In this document: positions 48,940 through 57,482 of the stretch, one piece after another
How the letters are laid out: each line of letters begins with the position of its first letter
How positions within the stretch are numbered: position 1 is the first letter of the stretch
NCBI GenBank assembly: GCA_020636955.1
Contig: JACJWY010000003.1
Span: 124,001 to 188,000 of the forward strand
DNA: 64,000 nucleotides
Reading direction: 5' to 3'
From: Thermoleophilales bacterium
GTDB lineage: Bacteria > Actinomycetota > Thermoleophilia > Solirubrobacterales > 70-9
Translations under genes and position numbers: made by a program
Notes under the pieces: generated by a model
The model's input: only the letters and a program-made list of their open reading frames with translations
Told to the model about the DNA's origin: nothing
Database searches by the model: none

Positions 48940-50503
48940 CTGAATCCGCGCCGGCCATCTCGTCCTCGTCGGCGAAGACCTCTTCCATCTTGCCGGCCGG
49001 TGAACCGATCAGGGCGACGACGAAGCTGAGCGCCATCACCGCGGCCATACAGAGGAACACGGTCTTGGTGGACTGGGCGAAAGCGTCCTGAATCGCGTGG
49101 TAAACCTTCTCGTAGCCGGGCCCCGAGCCTCCGCCCGATCCGCTCATGCCCCCGCTGCCCGCGCTCGAAACCTGGTCGGCGATCTTGTGGGCTTCGGCGG
49201 TCGGCACGATCCCGCTCAGCTCCGATTCGATGTTGGCCTTGTTGCGGAGGATCAGGATCGTGCCGAGGACGGCCATGCCCACGCTGGCCCCGTAGTTTCT
49301 GATCGTCTGGGTGATGCCCGTAGCTTCCCCGTAGCTGGTGTTCGGCGCCCTGTTTACGGCGTCGGTGGCGACCGGGCCGAGCAGGAAGCCAAAGCCGGCA
49401 CCGGTCAGCACGATGAACGGCCACTGGGCGTTGGACCCACCGTCGAGATCGGTCAGCTTCATGGCCCAGAGGAAGAACCCGACCGCGGCCAGAAGGCAGC
49501 CCAGCACGACCGTGGGCCGGGCACCCCTGGCGTCGAGGATGCGCCCGCCGAACTGCGACGCGGTGGCAAAGCCGGCAAAGAAAATCAGCAGGTAGAGACC
49601 GGCTTCCGATGCCTCCCAGCCCAGTGAAAGCTGGGCGTACATGCTGGCAAAGAAGAACAGCGGCACGAAGGCGACGGAAAGCAGGAAGAGCAGCACGTTG
49701 TCCACGGCGAAAGACCGGTCCCGGAAAATTTCGACCCTGATCAGCGGATACTTCTGCTTCAGCTCGAAGAGCACAAAGCCGGCCAGCACAAGCAGCCCGC
49801 CGACGATGCAGATCCAGGTGACCGGATTGCCCCATCCCCAGATCGAGGACTGCTGCAGACCGAGCACCGCGAGGGCCATGCCGATGCAGACCAGAACTGC
49901 TCCCCGGTAGTCGATCGGTTGCGGTCGCCTCGTTTCTTCGGGCTTCGAGATGTAGATGAAGATCAGCGAGAGGATTGCGACCGGGATGTTGATCCAGAAG
50001 ATCGCCCGCCAGGTCCACTCGGAGAGATAGCCTCCGGCCAGCGGGCCGATCGAGGTGAAGGCTCCGGTCACACCGAAGAAAATTGCCATCGCCTTGCCGC
50101 GGTCGGCGATCGGGAAGGAAGAGATCACGATCGCCAGGGCGGCCGGGAACATCAGGGCCGCGCCGGCACCCTGAACGATCCGGAAGAAGATCAGCCAAGT
50201 CTCGTCGATGCTGGTGTCCGGGGTGAATCCGCAGAGGGTCGAGGAGATGGCGAAGATCAGCACCCCGATCACGACCAGCCGGCGGTGACCGAAGACATCG
50301 GCCAGCTTCCCGCCGAGGGCGAAAAGCGCCGCCAGGGAAAGCAGATAGCCGTTGATCACCCATTGCACCCCGGTTGAGGTGAGGCTCAGGTCCTTCTGGA
50401 TCTCGGGGATGGAGATCGAGACGATCGTCTGGTCGATGAAGGTCATCGACACAGCGAAAATCATTGCGACTAGGACGAGGTAACCGCTCTTCTTTTCTGC
50501 CAT
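48887..50503 (-). CDS. DHA2 (EmrB/QacA) family drug:proton antiporter, first copy
   Basis: 538 aa, 14 transmembrane helices. MFS motif A is GGKLADVFGHRRLVVIG and TFIDQTIVSISIPEIQKDL matches DHA2 helix 1, with Asp at the position used for cation binding. A Gly/Ser-rich loop (SSAGSGGMSGSGGGSG) lies in the last exterior region. It exports hydrophobic or cationic compounds by proton exchange. The ATG at 50503 is preferred (TACATT 8 nt upstream) over an upstream GTG at 50551. Divergent from the dehalogenase gene. Confidence 0.9.
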   Translation of the reverse strand: MAEKKSGYLVLVAMIFAVSMTFIDQTIVSISIPEIQKDLSLTSTGVQWVINGYLLSLAALFALGGKLADVFGHRRLVVIGVLIFAISSTLCGFTPDTSIDETWLIFFRIVQGAGAALMFPAALAIVISSFPIADRGKAMAIFFGVTGAFTSIGPLAGGYLSEWTWRAIFWINIPVAILSLIFIYISKPEETRRPQPIDYRGAVLVCIGMALAVLGLQQSSIWGWGNPVTWICIVGGLLVLAGFVLFELKQKYPLIRVEIFRDRSFAVDNVLLFLLSVAFVPLFFFASMYAQLSLGWEASEAGLYLLIFFAGFATASQFGGRILDARGARPTVVLGCLLAAVGFFLWAMKLTDLDGGSNAQWPFIVLTGAGFGFLLGPVATDAVNRAPNTSYGEATGITQTIRNYGASVGMAVLGTILILRNKANIESELSGIVPTAEAHKIADQVSSAGSGGMSGSGGGSGPGYEKVYHAIQDAFAQSTKTVFLCMAAVMALSFVVALIGSPAGKMEEVFADEDEMAGADSATGSGPADQGPAAVTPD

Positions 50504-50544
50504 CTGGCAGGAATGTACCGAAGGGTCCACCCGTCCAAACAAAG

Positions 50545-50575
50545 TTGACACGCATCAGCTTCTAGCCGGTAGGCT
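50545..50575 (+). promoter_or_regulatory. Promoter of haloalkane dehalogenase gene (leaderless)
   Basis: TTGACA (50545-50550) and TAGGCT (50570-50575) with a 19-nt spacer; the -10 box ends 6 nt before the ATG at 50582, so the mRNA should be leaderless. Confidence 0.6.
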
Positions 50576-50581
50576 GGCAGC

Positions 50582-51475
50582 ATGGAGATCCTGCGCACGC
50601 CCGAAGAAAGGTTCGAATCGATCCCGGACTTCCCCTGGGAACCGAAGTACCGCCAGTGGGAAGGGATGCGGCTCGCCCACATAGATGAAGGCGATGGTGA
50701 ACCTGTGCTGCTCGTCCACGGCGAACCGACCTGGGGATTTCTGTGGCGCAAGGTGATGGAACCCCTGCTCGAGACCGGCTACCGCTGCATCGTCCCCGAC
50801 CTTCCCGGCTTCGGGCGCTCGGATAAACCGGTTGATGACACCTGGTACACCTACGACCGCCACACGGCAGCGCTGGTCAGCCTGATCGAGGAGCTTGACT
50901 TGACCGGGATGACCCTGGTCTGCCACGACTGGGGCGGACCGATCGGCTTGCGCGCGGCCTCGATCGAGGTGCCCGAAAGGTTCTCCCGACTGGTTGCCAT
51001 GGACACCGGTCTGTTTACCGGCTACCAGAAAATGTCCGACAACTGGAACCACTTCCGCGATTTCATCTCCTCACACCGCGACGTGCGGATCGACATGCCG
51101 ATCCGCGGCGGCTGTGCGACCGAACTTTCCGATGAAATCGTCGCCGCCTATGAGGCACCCTTCCCCGACGCCGACCACAAGGCCGGTGTCCGCACCTTCC
51201 CGCCGATGATCCCGGTCACCCCCGAGGATCCGGGTGCGGCCACCGGACAGGCAGCCGCCCGGTTCCTGACCAACGACGACCGGCCTTCGCTGCTGTTCTG
51301 GGCCGATTCGGACCCCGCCCTGCCGCTGGACCCGGTCGGCAGGACCGTTCAGATGCTGTTCCCCATGGCCGAGCCGCTCACCCTGATCGAGAACGCCGGG
51401 CATTTCCTGCAGGAAGACCACGGCGAAGAAATCGGCGTCCAGATCGCCGATTGGCTGGCCCGCACCCCCGTCTGA
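50582..51475 (+). CDS. Haloalkane dehalogenase (HLD-I type alpha/beta-hydrolase)
   Basis: 297 aa. Nucleophile D116 in LVCHDWGGPIG, halide-binding W51 in VHGEPTWGFLW and W117 beside the nucleophile, third acid in FWADSDPALPLD, and catalytic His in ENAGHFLQED. The order and HGEPTW match subfamily I (DhlA/DhmA-like). It hydrolyses haloalkanes to alcohols with release of halide. The last coding bases belong to a 21-bp tandem repeat. A QsdR-type TetR gene converges from the right and may control it or an adjacent exporter. Confidence 0.9.
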   Translation: MEILRTPEERFESIPDFPWEPKYRQWEGMRLAHIDEGDGEPVLLVHGEPTWGFLWRKVMEPLLETGYRCIVPDLPGFGRSDKPVDDTWYTYDRHTAALVSLIEELDLTGMTLVCHDWGGPIGLRAASIEVPERFSRLVAMDTGLFTGYQKMSDNWNHFRDFISSHRDVRIDMPIRGGCATELSDEIVAAYEAPFPDADHKAGVRTFPPMIPVTPEDPGAATGQAAARFLTNDDRPSLLFWADSDPALPLDPVGRTVQMLFPMAEPLTLIENAGHFLQEDHGEEIGVQIADWLARTPV

Positions 51476-51525
51476 ACCGGCCCCACCCCCGCCTGACCCC
51501 GCACCACGCCCGCCTGACCCGGAGC
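51463..51525. repeat. Three 21-bp tandem repeats spanning the dehalogenase stop
   Basis: Units start at 51463, 51484 and 51505; each reads CACCCCCGYCTGACC-like. The first contains the dehalogenase TGA (51473-51475). Because 21 is a multiple of 3, TGA recurs in the same frame in every unit, giving three in-frame stops. Confidence 0.6.
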
Positions 51526-51538
51526 CCTGCCTGCCCGA

Positions 51539-52180
51539 TCAGGCCGGGTCGGCCGAGCGAAGCAGCATCTGAAGGAGCGGCTCGGCCCTGCGGGCATCGG
51601 GCCGGTCACCGGTAATCAGGTCGAGATAGATGTACCCGCCCATCACCCGCTCGATCACGTAGGCCAGCTCGTAGGGCTCCACGCCTTCCGGCAGGTTCAT
51701 CTCCCCCGCGTCCAGCCGGCGCTCGATCGAATCCTCGATCCAGGCGATCAGCCGGGGCTGGTATCCGGACCCGGCCCTGGTCAGGAGTGACATCGCCGAC
51801 TCCCCTTCGGTTGCCAGCCAGTGCTTCATCCCCGGGTTGGAGATCACCTCCTCCGCGAACTCGATGGTCACGTCGATGATCCGGTCCGGACCGGTCGAAT
51901 CGCATTCGCGGTCGAGACGGTTCAAGCTCAGCGAGGTCATGTGCCAGATCATTTCGACCAGGAACTGATCTCGGGAGCCGACCCAGCGGTAGAGGGTGGC
52001 GCGGTTGATGTCGAGCTGCCGGGCCATGGCTGACATGTCGATCCGTTCCTTCGCCATGAAGGTGCCGATGCCGAGGCGAAGGGCGCGAAGCGGCCCCGAA
52101 TCTTCAGATCCGGTCGGATCATTCAGCGCAGCCTGGAGCTTTGTCGCACGCGGACTCACGGGAAAGGCAGCATTTCGCAT
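51539..52180 (-). CDS. TetR family regulator (QsdR-type C-terminal domain)
   Basis: 213 aa. The helix-turn-helix is at about residues 40-75 (MSAMARQLDINRATLYRWVGSRDQFLVEMIW). The C-terminal part (ESAMSLLTRAGSGYQPRLIAWIEDSIERRLDAGEM) resembles QsdR-type TetR ligand domains. The gene converges on the dehalogenase and reads away from the DsbA-family gene. No operator is obvious. Confidence 0.85.
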   Translation of the reverse strand: MRNAAFPVSPRATKLQAALNDPTGSEDSGPLRALRLGIGTFMAKERIDMSAMARQLDINRATLYRWVGSRDQFLVEMIWHMTSLSLNRLDRECDSTGPDRIIDVTIEFAEEVISNPGMKHWLATEGESAMSLLTRAGSGYQPRLIAWIEDSIERRLDAGEMNLPEGVEPYELAYVIERVMGGYIYLDLITGDRPDARRAEPLLQMLLRSADPA

Positions 52181-52234
52181 TTCGCCCCGCCGCGCCGGAA
52201 AAACCGGCCTGCGACGCCCGGGCTGCGCGACCGC

Positions 52235-52873
52235 TCAGGTCGAGGTCGCAATTGCCTGCCCGATCGCCCGGCGCATCAGCTCTACCGGCTGCGCGCCGGT
52301 AACCGCCGTCGAGCGGTCGAAGACGAAGGTCGGCACCCCGGTGATCCCGAGCATGCCGGCCAGTTCCTGATCGCCCCTGACTTCGGTTGCGAACTCCTCG
52401 CCGGCCGCGACTTCAGCCGCGCGGCCCGGGTCGACTCCGGCTTCACTCGCCATCCTGGCCAGTTGATCCGGGTCAGAGAGATCACTCGAACCGGTGAAGT
52501 AGGCCTCGAAAAAGGCGTCGGCCAGTCGTCCGTCCAACCCTTCTGCGGCGGCCAGCCTCAGCATGCGATGGGCGTCGAAGGTATTCACCGCCCTTGCGCT
52601 CTCAAAATCGAACTCGACCCCGGCCTCGTGGCCCATCGCAATCACGCGGTCGTTCATCGCCAGCGCTTCATCCCTTGAAATTCCGAACTTGCGGGAAAGG
52701 TGATCGAACAGGTCACCCTCGGCCCGACGGGGAGCGGCGGGATCGAGCTGGAAGCTGCGCCAGGCGACCTCGACCTCGTCTCCGCCGTCAACACCGTCCA
52801 GGGCCTCGGCGAACTGGCGGGTCCCGATGTAACAGAAAGGGCAGGCGATATCAGAGAAGATTTCGACTTTCAC
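52235..52873 (-). CDS. DsbA family (FrnE/HCCA-isomerase-like) thiol oxidoreductase
   Basis: 212 aa. Thioredoxin-like CxxC near the N-terminus: VKVEIFSDIACPFCYIGTRQF, with Cys at 11 and 14. Helical insert (GDLFDHLSRKFGISRDEALAM), then GITGVPTFVFDRSTAVTGAQPVELM, whose cis-Pro is in GVPT. No signal peptide, so a cytoplasmic FrnE-like enzyme, probably oxidising or isomerising thiol substrates. The start is GTG 52873 (TAGTCT 7 nt before); the frame to 52921 would overlap the divergent MFS gene. Confidence 0.9.
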   Translation of the reverse strand: MKVEIFSDIACPFCYIGTRQFAEALDGVDGGDEVEVAWRSFQLDPAAPRRAEGDLFDHLSRKFGISRDEALAMNDRVIAMGHEAGVEFDFESARAVNTFDAHRMLRLAAAEGLDGRLADAFFEAYFTGSSDLSDPDQLARMASEAGVDPGRAAEVAAGEEFATEVRGDQELAGMLGITGVPTFVFDRSTAVTGAQPVELMRRAIGQAIATST

Positions 52874-52880
52874 CCGAAGC

Positions 52881-52913
52881 AGACTAGAGAGCCTCTGGCG
52901 AAGGGCATAGGAT
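52881..52913. promoter_or_regulatory. Divergent -10 boxes between DsbA and MFS genes
   Basis: Minus strand TAGTCT (52886-52881) ends 7 nt before GTG 52873; plus strand TAGGAT (52908-52913) ends 6 nt before ATG 52920. Both mRNAs look leaderless, and only 46 nt separate the two start codons. Confidence 0.5.
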
Positions 52914-52919
52914 GCGCCC

Positions 52920-54551
52920 ATGGCCGACAGTCAAACGGGAGCGGCGCCGGCGGGCGCAACCGATGCTGGCAGCGCGCCGGGCAAACCCGCGCTCGTCCTG
53001 CTGACCCTCATCCTGGTCGCTGCCGTGGCGAACCTGAACCTGGCGGTGGCCAATGTGGCCCTGCCGGATATCGGCAAGGACCTCGATGCCAGCCAGACCG
53101 GCCTGAACCTGGTCGCAGTCGGCTTCTCGCTCGGCCTCGCCTCTTCGGTGCTTTACCTGGGCGCGCTCGGCGACCGTTACGGCCGCAAGATGCTGCTGAT
53201 CATCGGCACGACGGTTTCGATTCCCGCCGCGCTTCTGGCCGGTTTCGCCCCCAGCGTGGACATCCTCTTTCTCGCCCGGGTGCTGGGCGGTCTGGCCGCC
53301 GGCATGGCCTTCCCGACCACGCTCGCCCTGATCACCGCCCTCTGGTCCGGGGCGAAGAAGACCCGGGCAATCGCGCTCTGGTCGGGCATCGGCGGCGGCA
53401 TCTCCGCCCTGGGGCCGCTCGTCTCCGGCTTCCTGCTCGAGCATTTCGACTGGGGTTCGGTCTTTCTCGTGACGCTGCCCCTGGCTGTGGTTGCCCTGAT
53501 CCTCGCGATCAGGTTCATTCCCTCCCACGTCAACGAAACGACGGACCCGGTCGACAATCTCGGCGGAATCCTCTCGATCATCATGGTTGGCGGGATCGTG
53601 CTGGCGATCAACTTCGTCTCGATGCCAGGCTACGGCGAAACGACCGCGGCGATGGCGGCGATCGGGGTGGCGGCCGGCCTTGGCTTCTTCATCCAGCAAC
53701 GTCGCGAGGGTCGCATCGGCAATCCTCTTTACGACCTCAAGATCGCCGGCCGGCGCACCTTCTGGGTTGCCGGCACAGCCGGGATCATCGTATTCGGGAC
53801 CCTGATGGCCGCCATGTTCATTGGCCAGCAGTACCTGCAGAATGTTCTCGAGTACTCGACCCTCGGGGCCGGAGCGGCGATCCTCCCGGCGGCCCTGGGA
53901 ATGATCGTGGCGGCGCCCCGCTCGGCCAAGCTGGTCGAGTCGCATGGTTCGCGCTTCACCCTGCTCTGTGGTTTCGTTTTCTGCCTGATCGGTTTCATCT
54001 TCATGCTGACCCTCTGGGATGAAAACGCCGCCTACTGGCAGGTTCTGGCCGGGTACCTGCCGGTCGGCATCGGGGTCGGCCTCGCCGGCACTCCGTCCTC
54101 CAACTCGCTGACCAGCTCGGTTCCCGTCAAGCGGGCCGGGATGGCCTCGGGAACCGCCGACCTGCAACGCGACCTGGGCGGCGCGCTGATGCAGTCGATT
54201 CTCGGATCGGTGCTCACCTCCGCCTACGCGAGCTCTTTCGCATCGCAGATCGCCGGCAACCCGGAGGCGAGCCAGAAGGTCAGCGATTCGACCCAGACCC
54301 AGCTTGAAAGGTCCTTCGGTTCGGCTGTCACCGTCGCCGAACAGCACAAGGAATATGCGCCGCAGATCGTCCACGCCGCGCAGACCGCTTTCCTCCACGG
54401 CAGCGACACTGCCTATGTGGTCGGCATCGCGGCGATCGTGCTCGGCGCGCTGGTGGTCTTCTTCGCCTTCCCGAAGAAGGATCACGAACGGGAGCTCCTG
54501 GCCGGATTCCACGCCGAGGACGCGGCCGCAACTGCTGCCGCGGCAGGCTGA
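52920..54551 (+). CDS. DHA2 family MFS transporter, second copy
   Basis: 543 aa, 14 transmembrane helices. Motif A is GALGDRYGRKMLLIIG; ANLNLAVANVALPDIGKDL is helix 1. It is not a close copy of the DHA2 protein at 48887. A cytoplasmic Ala-rich tail ends the protein. Divergent from the DsbA gene; it may export a toxic or oxidised metabolite. Substrate unknown. Confidence 0.9.
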   Translation: MADSQTGAAPAGATDAGSAPGKPALVLLTLILVAAVANLNLAVANVALPDIGKDLDASQTGLNLVAVGFSLGLASSVLYLGALGDRYGRKMLLIIGTTVSIPAALLAGFAPSVDILFLARVLGGLAAGMAFPTTLALITALWSGAKKTRAIALWSGIGGGISALGPLVSGFLLEHFDWGSVFLVTLPLAVVALILAIRFIPSHVNETTDPVDNLGGILSIIMVGGIVLAINFVSMPGYGETTAAMAAIGVAAGLGFFIQQRREGRIGNPLYDLKIAGRRTFWVAGTAGIIVFGTLMAAMFIGQQYLQNVLEYSTLGAGAAILPAALGMIVAAPRSAKLVESHGSRFTLLCGFVFCLIGFIFMLTLWDENAAYWQVLAGYLPVGIGVGLAGTPSSNSLTSSVPVKRAGMASGTADLQRDLGGALMQSILGSVLTSAYASSFASQIAGNPEASQKVSDSTQTQLERSFGSAVTVAEQHKEYAPQIVHAAQTAFLHGSDTAYVVGIAAIVLGALVVFFAFPKKDHERELLAGFHAEDAAATAAAAG

Positions 54552-54610
54552 TTCGAGACCCCCGAGGCGATTTTCCGCGCTTTGGTGAACCTGAAGGTCG
54601 TGCCGACACC

Positions 54611-54766
54611 CTAAGCCGGGAGCGGGTCGGCCAGAGCGAGATTGCGGGCATAGCGGATCGCTGAAGGCGTGTCACTGAACACCCTGCCGCTTTGGCGCAG
54701 GTGGGCGGCTTCCCCGAGCCGGTCGAGCACCTCGCCGTGCTCTTCGGCAATGCCAGAGATCAACAC
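54611..54766 (-). pseudogene. Detached C-terminal STAS tail of the SulP gene
   Basis: A 51-residue frame, VLISGIAEEHGEVLDRLGEA and onward, ending at TAG 54613-54611. It continues the STAS domain of the SulP protein, whose own frame stops at 54760 after HRGMWC. One missing base near 54766-54769 would join them. This is either an assembly indel or a true frameshift. Confidence 0.75.
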
Positions 54767-56280
54767 CACATGCCGCGGTGTTCCAGCTTGCTGATCGCAT
54801 CGCCAAGTACCCGGGCGCCAGTGGCGTCGATCGTCGTGACCCTGGCCATTCGCAGGATCACCACCTTCACGTCAGCCACTTCGGTCAGTTCGAGCAGGAA
54901 CTGATGGGCGGCAGCGAAGAAGAGGGGACCATCCAGGCGGTAGGCGACGATGTGCTGACTGAGCAGCTCCCGCCCTTCGGCCGAGTGGTCGGAATGGTCG
55001 AGCGGAACCTCCAGAAGGTTGGCGCTGCTGGCGACCGACCTCAGTGCGATGACGATCGCAACTCCCAGCCCGACCACGACGGCGGTCACCAGGTCGAAAA
55101 CAACCGTAACCCCGAAAGTGAGTAGCAGGACGATTGCGTTACCACGCGTGGCATGCGCCATCGCCCTCAGCGAACCGACCTCGACCATCCGAATCGTGGT
55201 CGCGAGGAGGACCCCGGCCAGGGCGGCCAACGGGATCTTCGAGACGAGCGGGGCCGCGACCAGCACAATCGCGAGGAGAATGGCCGAATGGCTGAGTGCT
55301 GCGAGCTTCGAACCCGCACCGGCCCGGACGTTCACCGCTGTACGTGCGATTGCCGCGGTCGCCGGGATCCCTCCAAATACGGGAGCCGCCAGGTTCGCGA
55401 GACCCTGACCGAACAGTTCCCGGTCCGGGTCGTGCCGCTCACCAACACTCATGCCGTCGGCAACGGTCGCCGAGAGCAGGCTTTCGAGCGCAGCCAGGGC
55501 CGTGACCGCGACAACCGCCGGCAGAAGGGCGGAAACGCTGCCAAGATCGAAGAATCCGAACGAAGGGGACGGCAATCCTGCCGGCAATTCTCCGATCGGC
55601 GTGAGATCAAGCCCGAAGGCCAGTGACGCCAACGTTGCCAGGACAACTCCGACCAGGGAAAACGGGAATACCGGGCGCAGCCTGGCTCCGGCCAGCATGA
55701 GGATGCAAACCCCGAGGGCGACCAGCGGAGGTGCCAGGACGGGATCGGCCACGAACTTCTTTGCGGCATCGAAAGCCACGGCCCAGACCCGCTCCTGGTC
55801 CCCCGCCTCGACCCCGAGGGCCGCGGGGACCTGCTGTAGCGCAATCACGACCGCGATCCCGGCGGTGAACCCTTCGACCACTGGTGCTGGCAGAAACTTC
55901 ACATACCGACCCATGCCGGCCCAGCCCAGCCCGATCAAGGCGATTCCGGCCATGAAGCCCACGAAGAGCACTCCGGTTGCCCCGAACTGATGGACGACCG
56001 GCACCAGGACCACGGTCATGGCGCCGGTCGGCCCGGATACCTGGAGGTTGGAGCCACCGAAGATCGCAGCGATGGCCCCGGCCACGACGGCGGTTGCGAT
56101 CCCGGCCTCGGCGCCGAGCCCGGAAGTGGCTCCGAAGGCGAGTGCGAGCGGTAGTGCGACCACGGCAACCGTGAGCCCAGCCAGCAGATCGCGCCGCGAC
56201 GAGCGCTTTGCCGCCTGCCATTCCGCGGGCCGAGGCAGGAGGTCACGAAGACGGGCGCGACCCGCGCGGATCACGTCCAT
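54760..56280 (-). CDS. SulP family anion (sulfate/bicarbonate) transporter with frameshifted STAS domain
   Basis: 506 aa as read. About 11-12 transmembrane helices with SulP features: GLTVAVVALPLALAFGATSG, GLLQVSGPTGAM-like GSNLQVSGPTGAMTVVL, GGIPATAAIARTAVNVRAGA and ESLLSATVADGMSVGERH. The C-terminal STAS domain (RMARVTTIDATGARVLGDAISKLE) is cut by a frameshift near 54768. Transport domain is intact. The ATG at 56280 follows the ArsR stop (56291) by 10 nt; an upstream start at 56310 would overlap it. Possibly bicarbonate or sulfate uptake; the ArsR link is common among actinobacterial SulPs. Confidence 0.85.
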   Translation of the reverse strand: MDVIRAGRARLRDLLPRPAEWQAAKRSSRRDLLAGLTVAVVALPLALAFGATSGLGAEAGIATAVVAGAIAAIFGGSNLQVSGPTGAMTVVLVPVVHQFGATGVLFVGFMAGIALIGLGWAGMGRYVKFLPAPVVEGFTAGIAVVIALQQVPAALGVEAGDQERVWAVAFDAAKKFVADPVLAPPLVALGVCILMLAGARLRPVFPFSLVGVVLATLASLAFGLDLTPIGELPAGLPSPSFGFFDLGSVSALLPAVVAVTALAALESLLSATVADGMSVGERHDPDRELFGQGLANLAAPVFGGIPATAAIARTAVNVRAGAGSKLAALSHSAILLAIVLVAAPLVSKIPLAALAGVLLATTIRMVEVGSLRAMAHATRGNAIVLLLTFGVTVVFDLVTAVVVGLGVAIVIALRSVASSANLLEVPLDHSDHSAEGRELLSQHIVAYRLDGPLFFAAAHQFLLELTEVADVKVVILRMARVTTIDATGARVLGDAISKLEHRGMWC

Positions 56281-56290
56281 GGAATTCCGC

Positions 56291-56626
56291 TCAGACCGCT
56301 TCGGCCTCAAGCTCCGCCAGCAAAGACTGCTGGCCGGAGATCACGTTGGTCAGCACGGCCCGGGCCGCCGCCATCATTTCGGCGACTTCGGGGCTGCTCA
56401 GTGTGTAGAGGACGGTCGTACCGTCGCGACGGGAGCTGACCAGACCGGCCCGCCTTAGCACTGCAAGCTGTTGCGAGAGGCTGGAAGCCTCGACATCGAG
56501 GTCGGCCAGAAGCTTGTGAACCGGCGCGGGGCCCTCTAGCAGCATTTCAAGCACCCGAACCCGAACCGGGTGGCCGAGGGTGCGGAAAAGGTCTGCTTTG
56601 GCTTGATGGAGGGGTGTGCCGGGCAA
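56291..56626 (-). CDS. ArsR family transcriptional regulator
   Basis: 111 aa from TTG 56626. Winged helix-turn-helix: HQAKADLFRTLGHPVRVRVLEML, DVEASSLSQQLAVLRRAGLVSSRRDGTTVLYTL. No metal-binding Cys pair in the recognition helix, so the signal may not be a metal. The start is uncertain: the frame stays open to 56767, with TTG 56695 another candidate. It precedes the SulP transporter in the same operon and probably controls it through the dyad at 56680-56695. Confidence 0.8.
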   Translation of the reverse strand: MPGTPLHQAKADLFRTLGHPVRVRVLEMLLEGPAPVHKLLADLDVEASSLSQQLAVLRRAGLVSSRRDGTTVLYTLSSPEVAEMMAAARAVLTNVISGQQSLLAELEAEAV

Positions 56627-56679
56627 TTCAGGAATTCTGCGAGGAGACGAAGCAATACACAGATTGATTATTTCACAAG

Positions 56680-56695
56680 TTGAAGATTTCTTCAA
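56680..56695. promoter_or_regulatory. Candidate ArsR operator
   Basis: TTGAAGATTTCTTCAA has 7-bp arms around 2 nt. It lies in the AT-rich start region of the arsR-sulP operon, where ArsR proteins usually bind. Confidence 0.4.
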
Positions 56696-56763
56696 CCATG
56701 GGTGGTGAACCTCCGACCGATCGCTTCGTGCGTCGGGTCCGAACCGCCGGACCCGACATCGGC

Positions 56764-57390
56764 TCAACCCTCGAAGAAGCGCTGGATGCCGCTCAGCACC
56801 ATCTGGATGCCAATGGTGGTGATCAGCAGGCCGCCGATCTTGGTCACGATACCCTCGGCCTGCTCGGAAAGATTTATGTATTTCGAGACCAGCAAGTGAC
56901 CGATCGGCAGCAGGATCACCGCGACCGCAACGGCAACCAGGGCGACGATGGTTCCCTGCCCGTTCTCGGCCGAGGCGGCGATCGTGATCACCGTGGTGAT
57001 CGCACCCGGACCGGCGATGAAGGGAATTGCGTAGGGCACGACGACGCTGCCGTCGAAGCTCTCTGGTTGTTCCCGGGAGGCCTCTCCGCCCTGTGCCCGG
57101 CTCGGCTCCCCCCCGAAGAGCATCTCGAAACCCATCAGCGTCACGATCAGGCCGCCGGCCACGCCGAAGGCACCGAGGTTGATTCCCAGCGCGTCGAGCA
57201 GTTCCCGCCCGATCAGGGCGGCACCGAAGAGTGTGATCGCGACGACGATCGTGATCCGGCGAACGAACTCGCCCCGGCGCTCGGGTTCGCCTGCGGTCAA
57301 CTGGCGAAAGAAGATGCCCCGGGTCAGCGGGTCGGTGATCACCACCACCGCGACGATCGACTGCAGGTAGAAGTTGAGATCGACCTCCAT
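56764..57390 (-). CDS. MarC family integral membrane protein
   Basis: 208 aa, six transmembrane helices. SIVAVVVITDPLTRGIFFRQL and FIAGPGAITTVITIA are the two conserved half-motifs of the MarC/NAAT family, with a charged loop (GGEPSRAQGGEASREQPESF) in the middle. Family members have been linked to amino-acid transport and multidrug resistance, but no transport activity is firmly assigned to most. ATG 57390 is preferred over 57435. Confidence 0.87.
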   Translation of the reverse strand: MEVDLNFYLQSIVAVVVITDPLTRGIFFRQLTAGEPERRGEFVRRITIVVAITLFGAALIGRELLDALGINLGAFGVAGGLIVTLMGFEMLFGGEPSRAQGGEASREQPESFDGSVVVPYAIPFIAGPGAITTVITIAASAENGQGTIVALVAVAVAVILLPIGHLLVSKYINLSEQAEGIVTKIGGLLITTIGIQMVLSGIQRFFEG

Positions 57391-57482
57391 CCCTGCCCGC
57401 AGGGTAAAGAGCGACCCGGTCGCCCGGGTTGCCATCCGCGTGGGTCGGGGATAGGTTGGGGACAGTTCAAGTGAGGTGGAGA

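Noticed and set aside
48861..50555. A 564-codon minus-strand frame overlapping the DHA2 transporter in another frame
   Set aside because: It is Arg/Gly/Pro-rich and hydrophilic, while the overlapping frame encodes a typical 14-helix MFS protein.
52884..54512. A 542-codon minus-strand frame opposite the second MFS gene
   Set aside because: Highly charged shadow of the MFS coding sequence on the plus strand.
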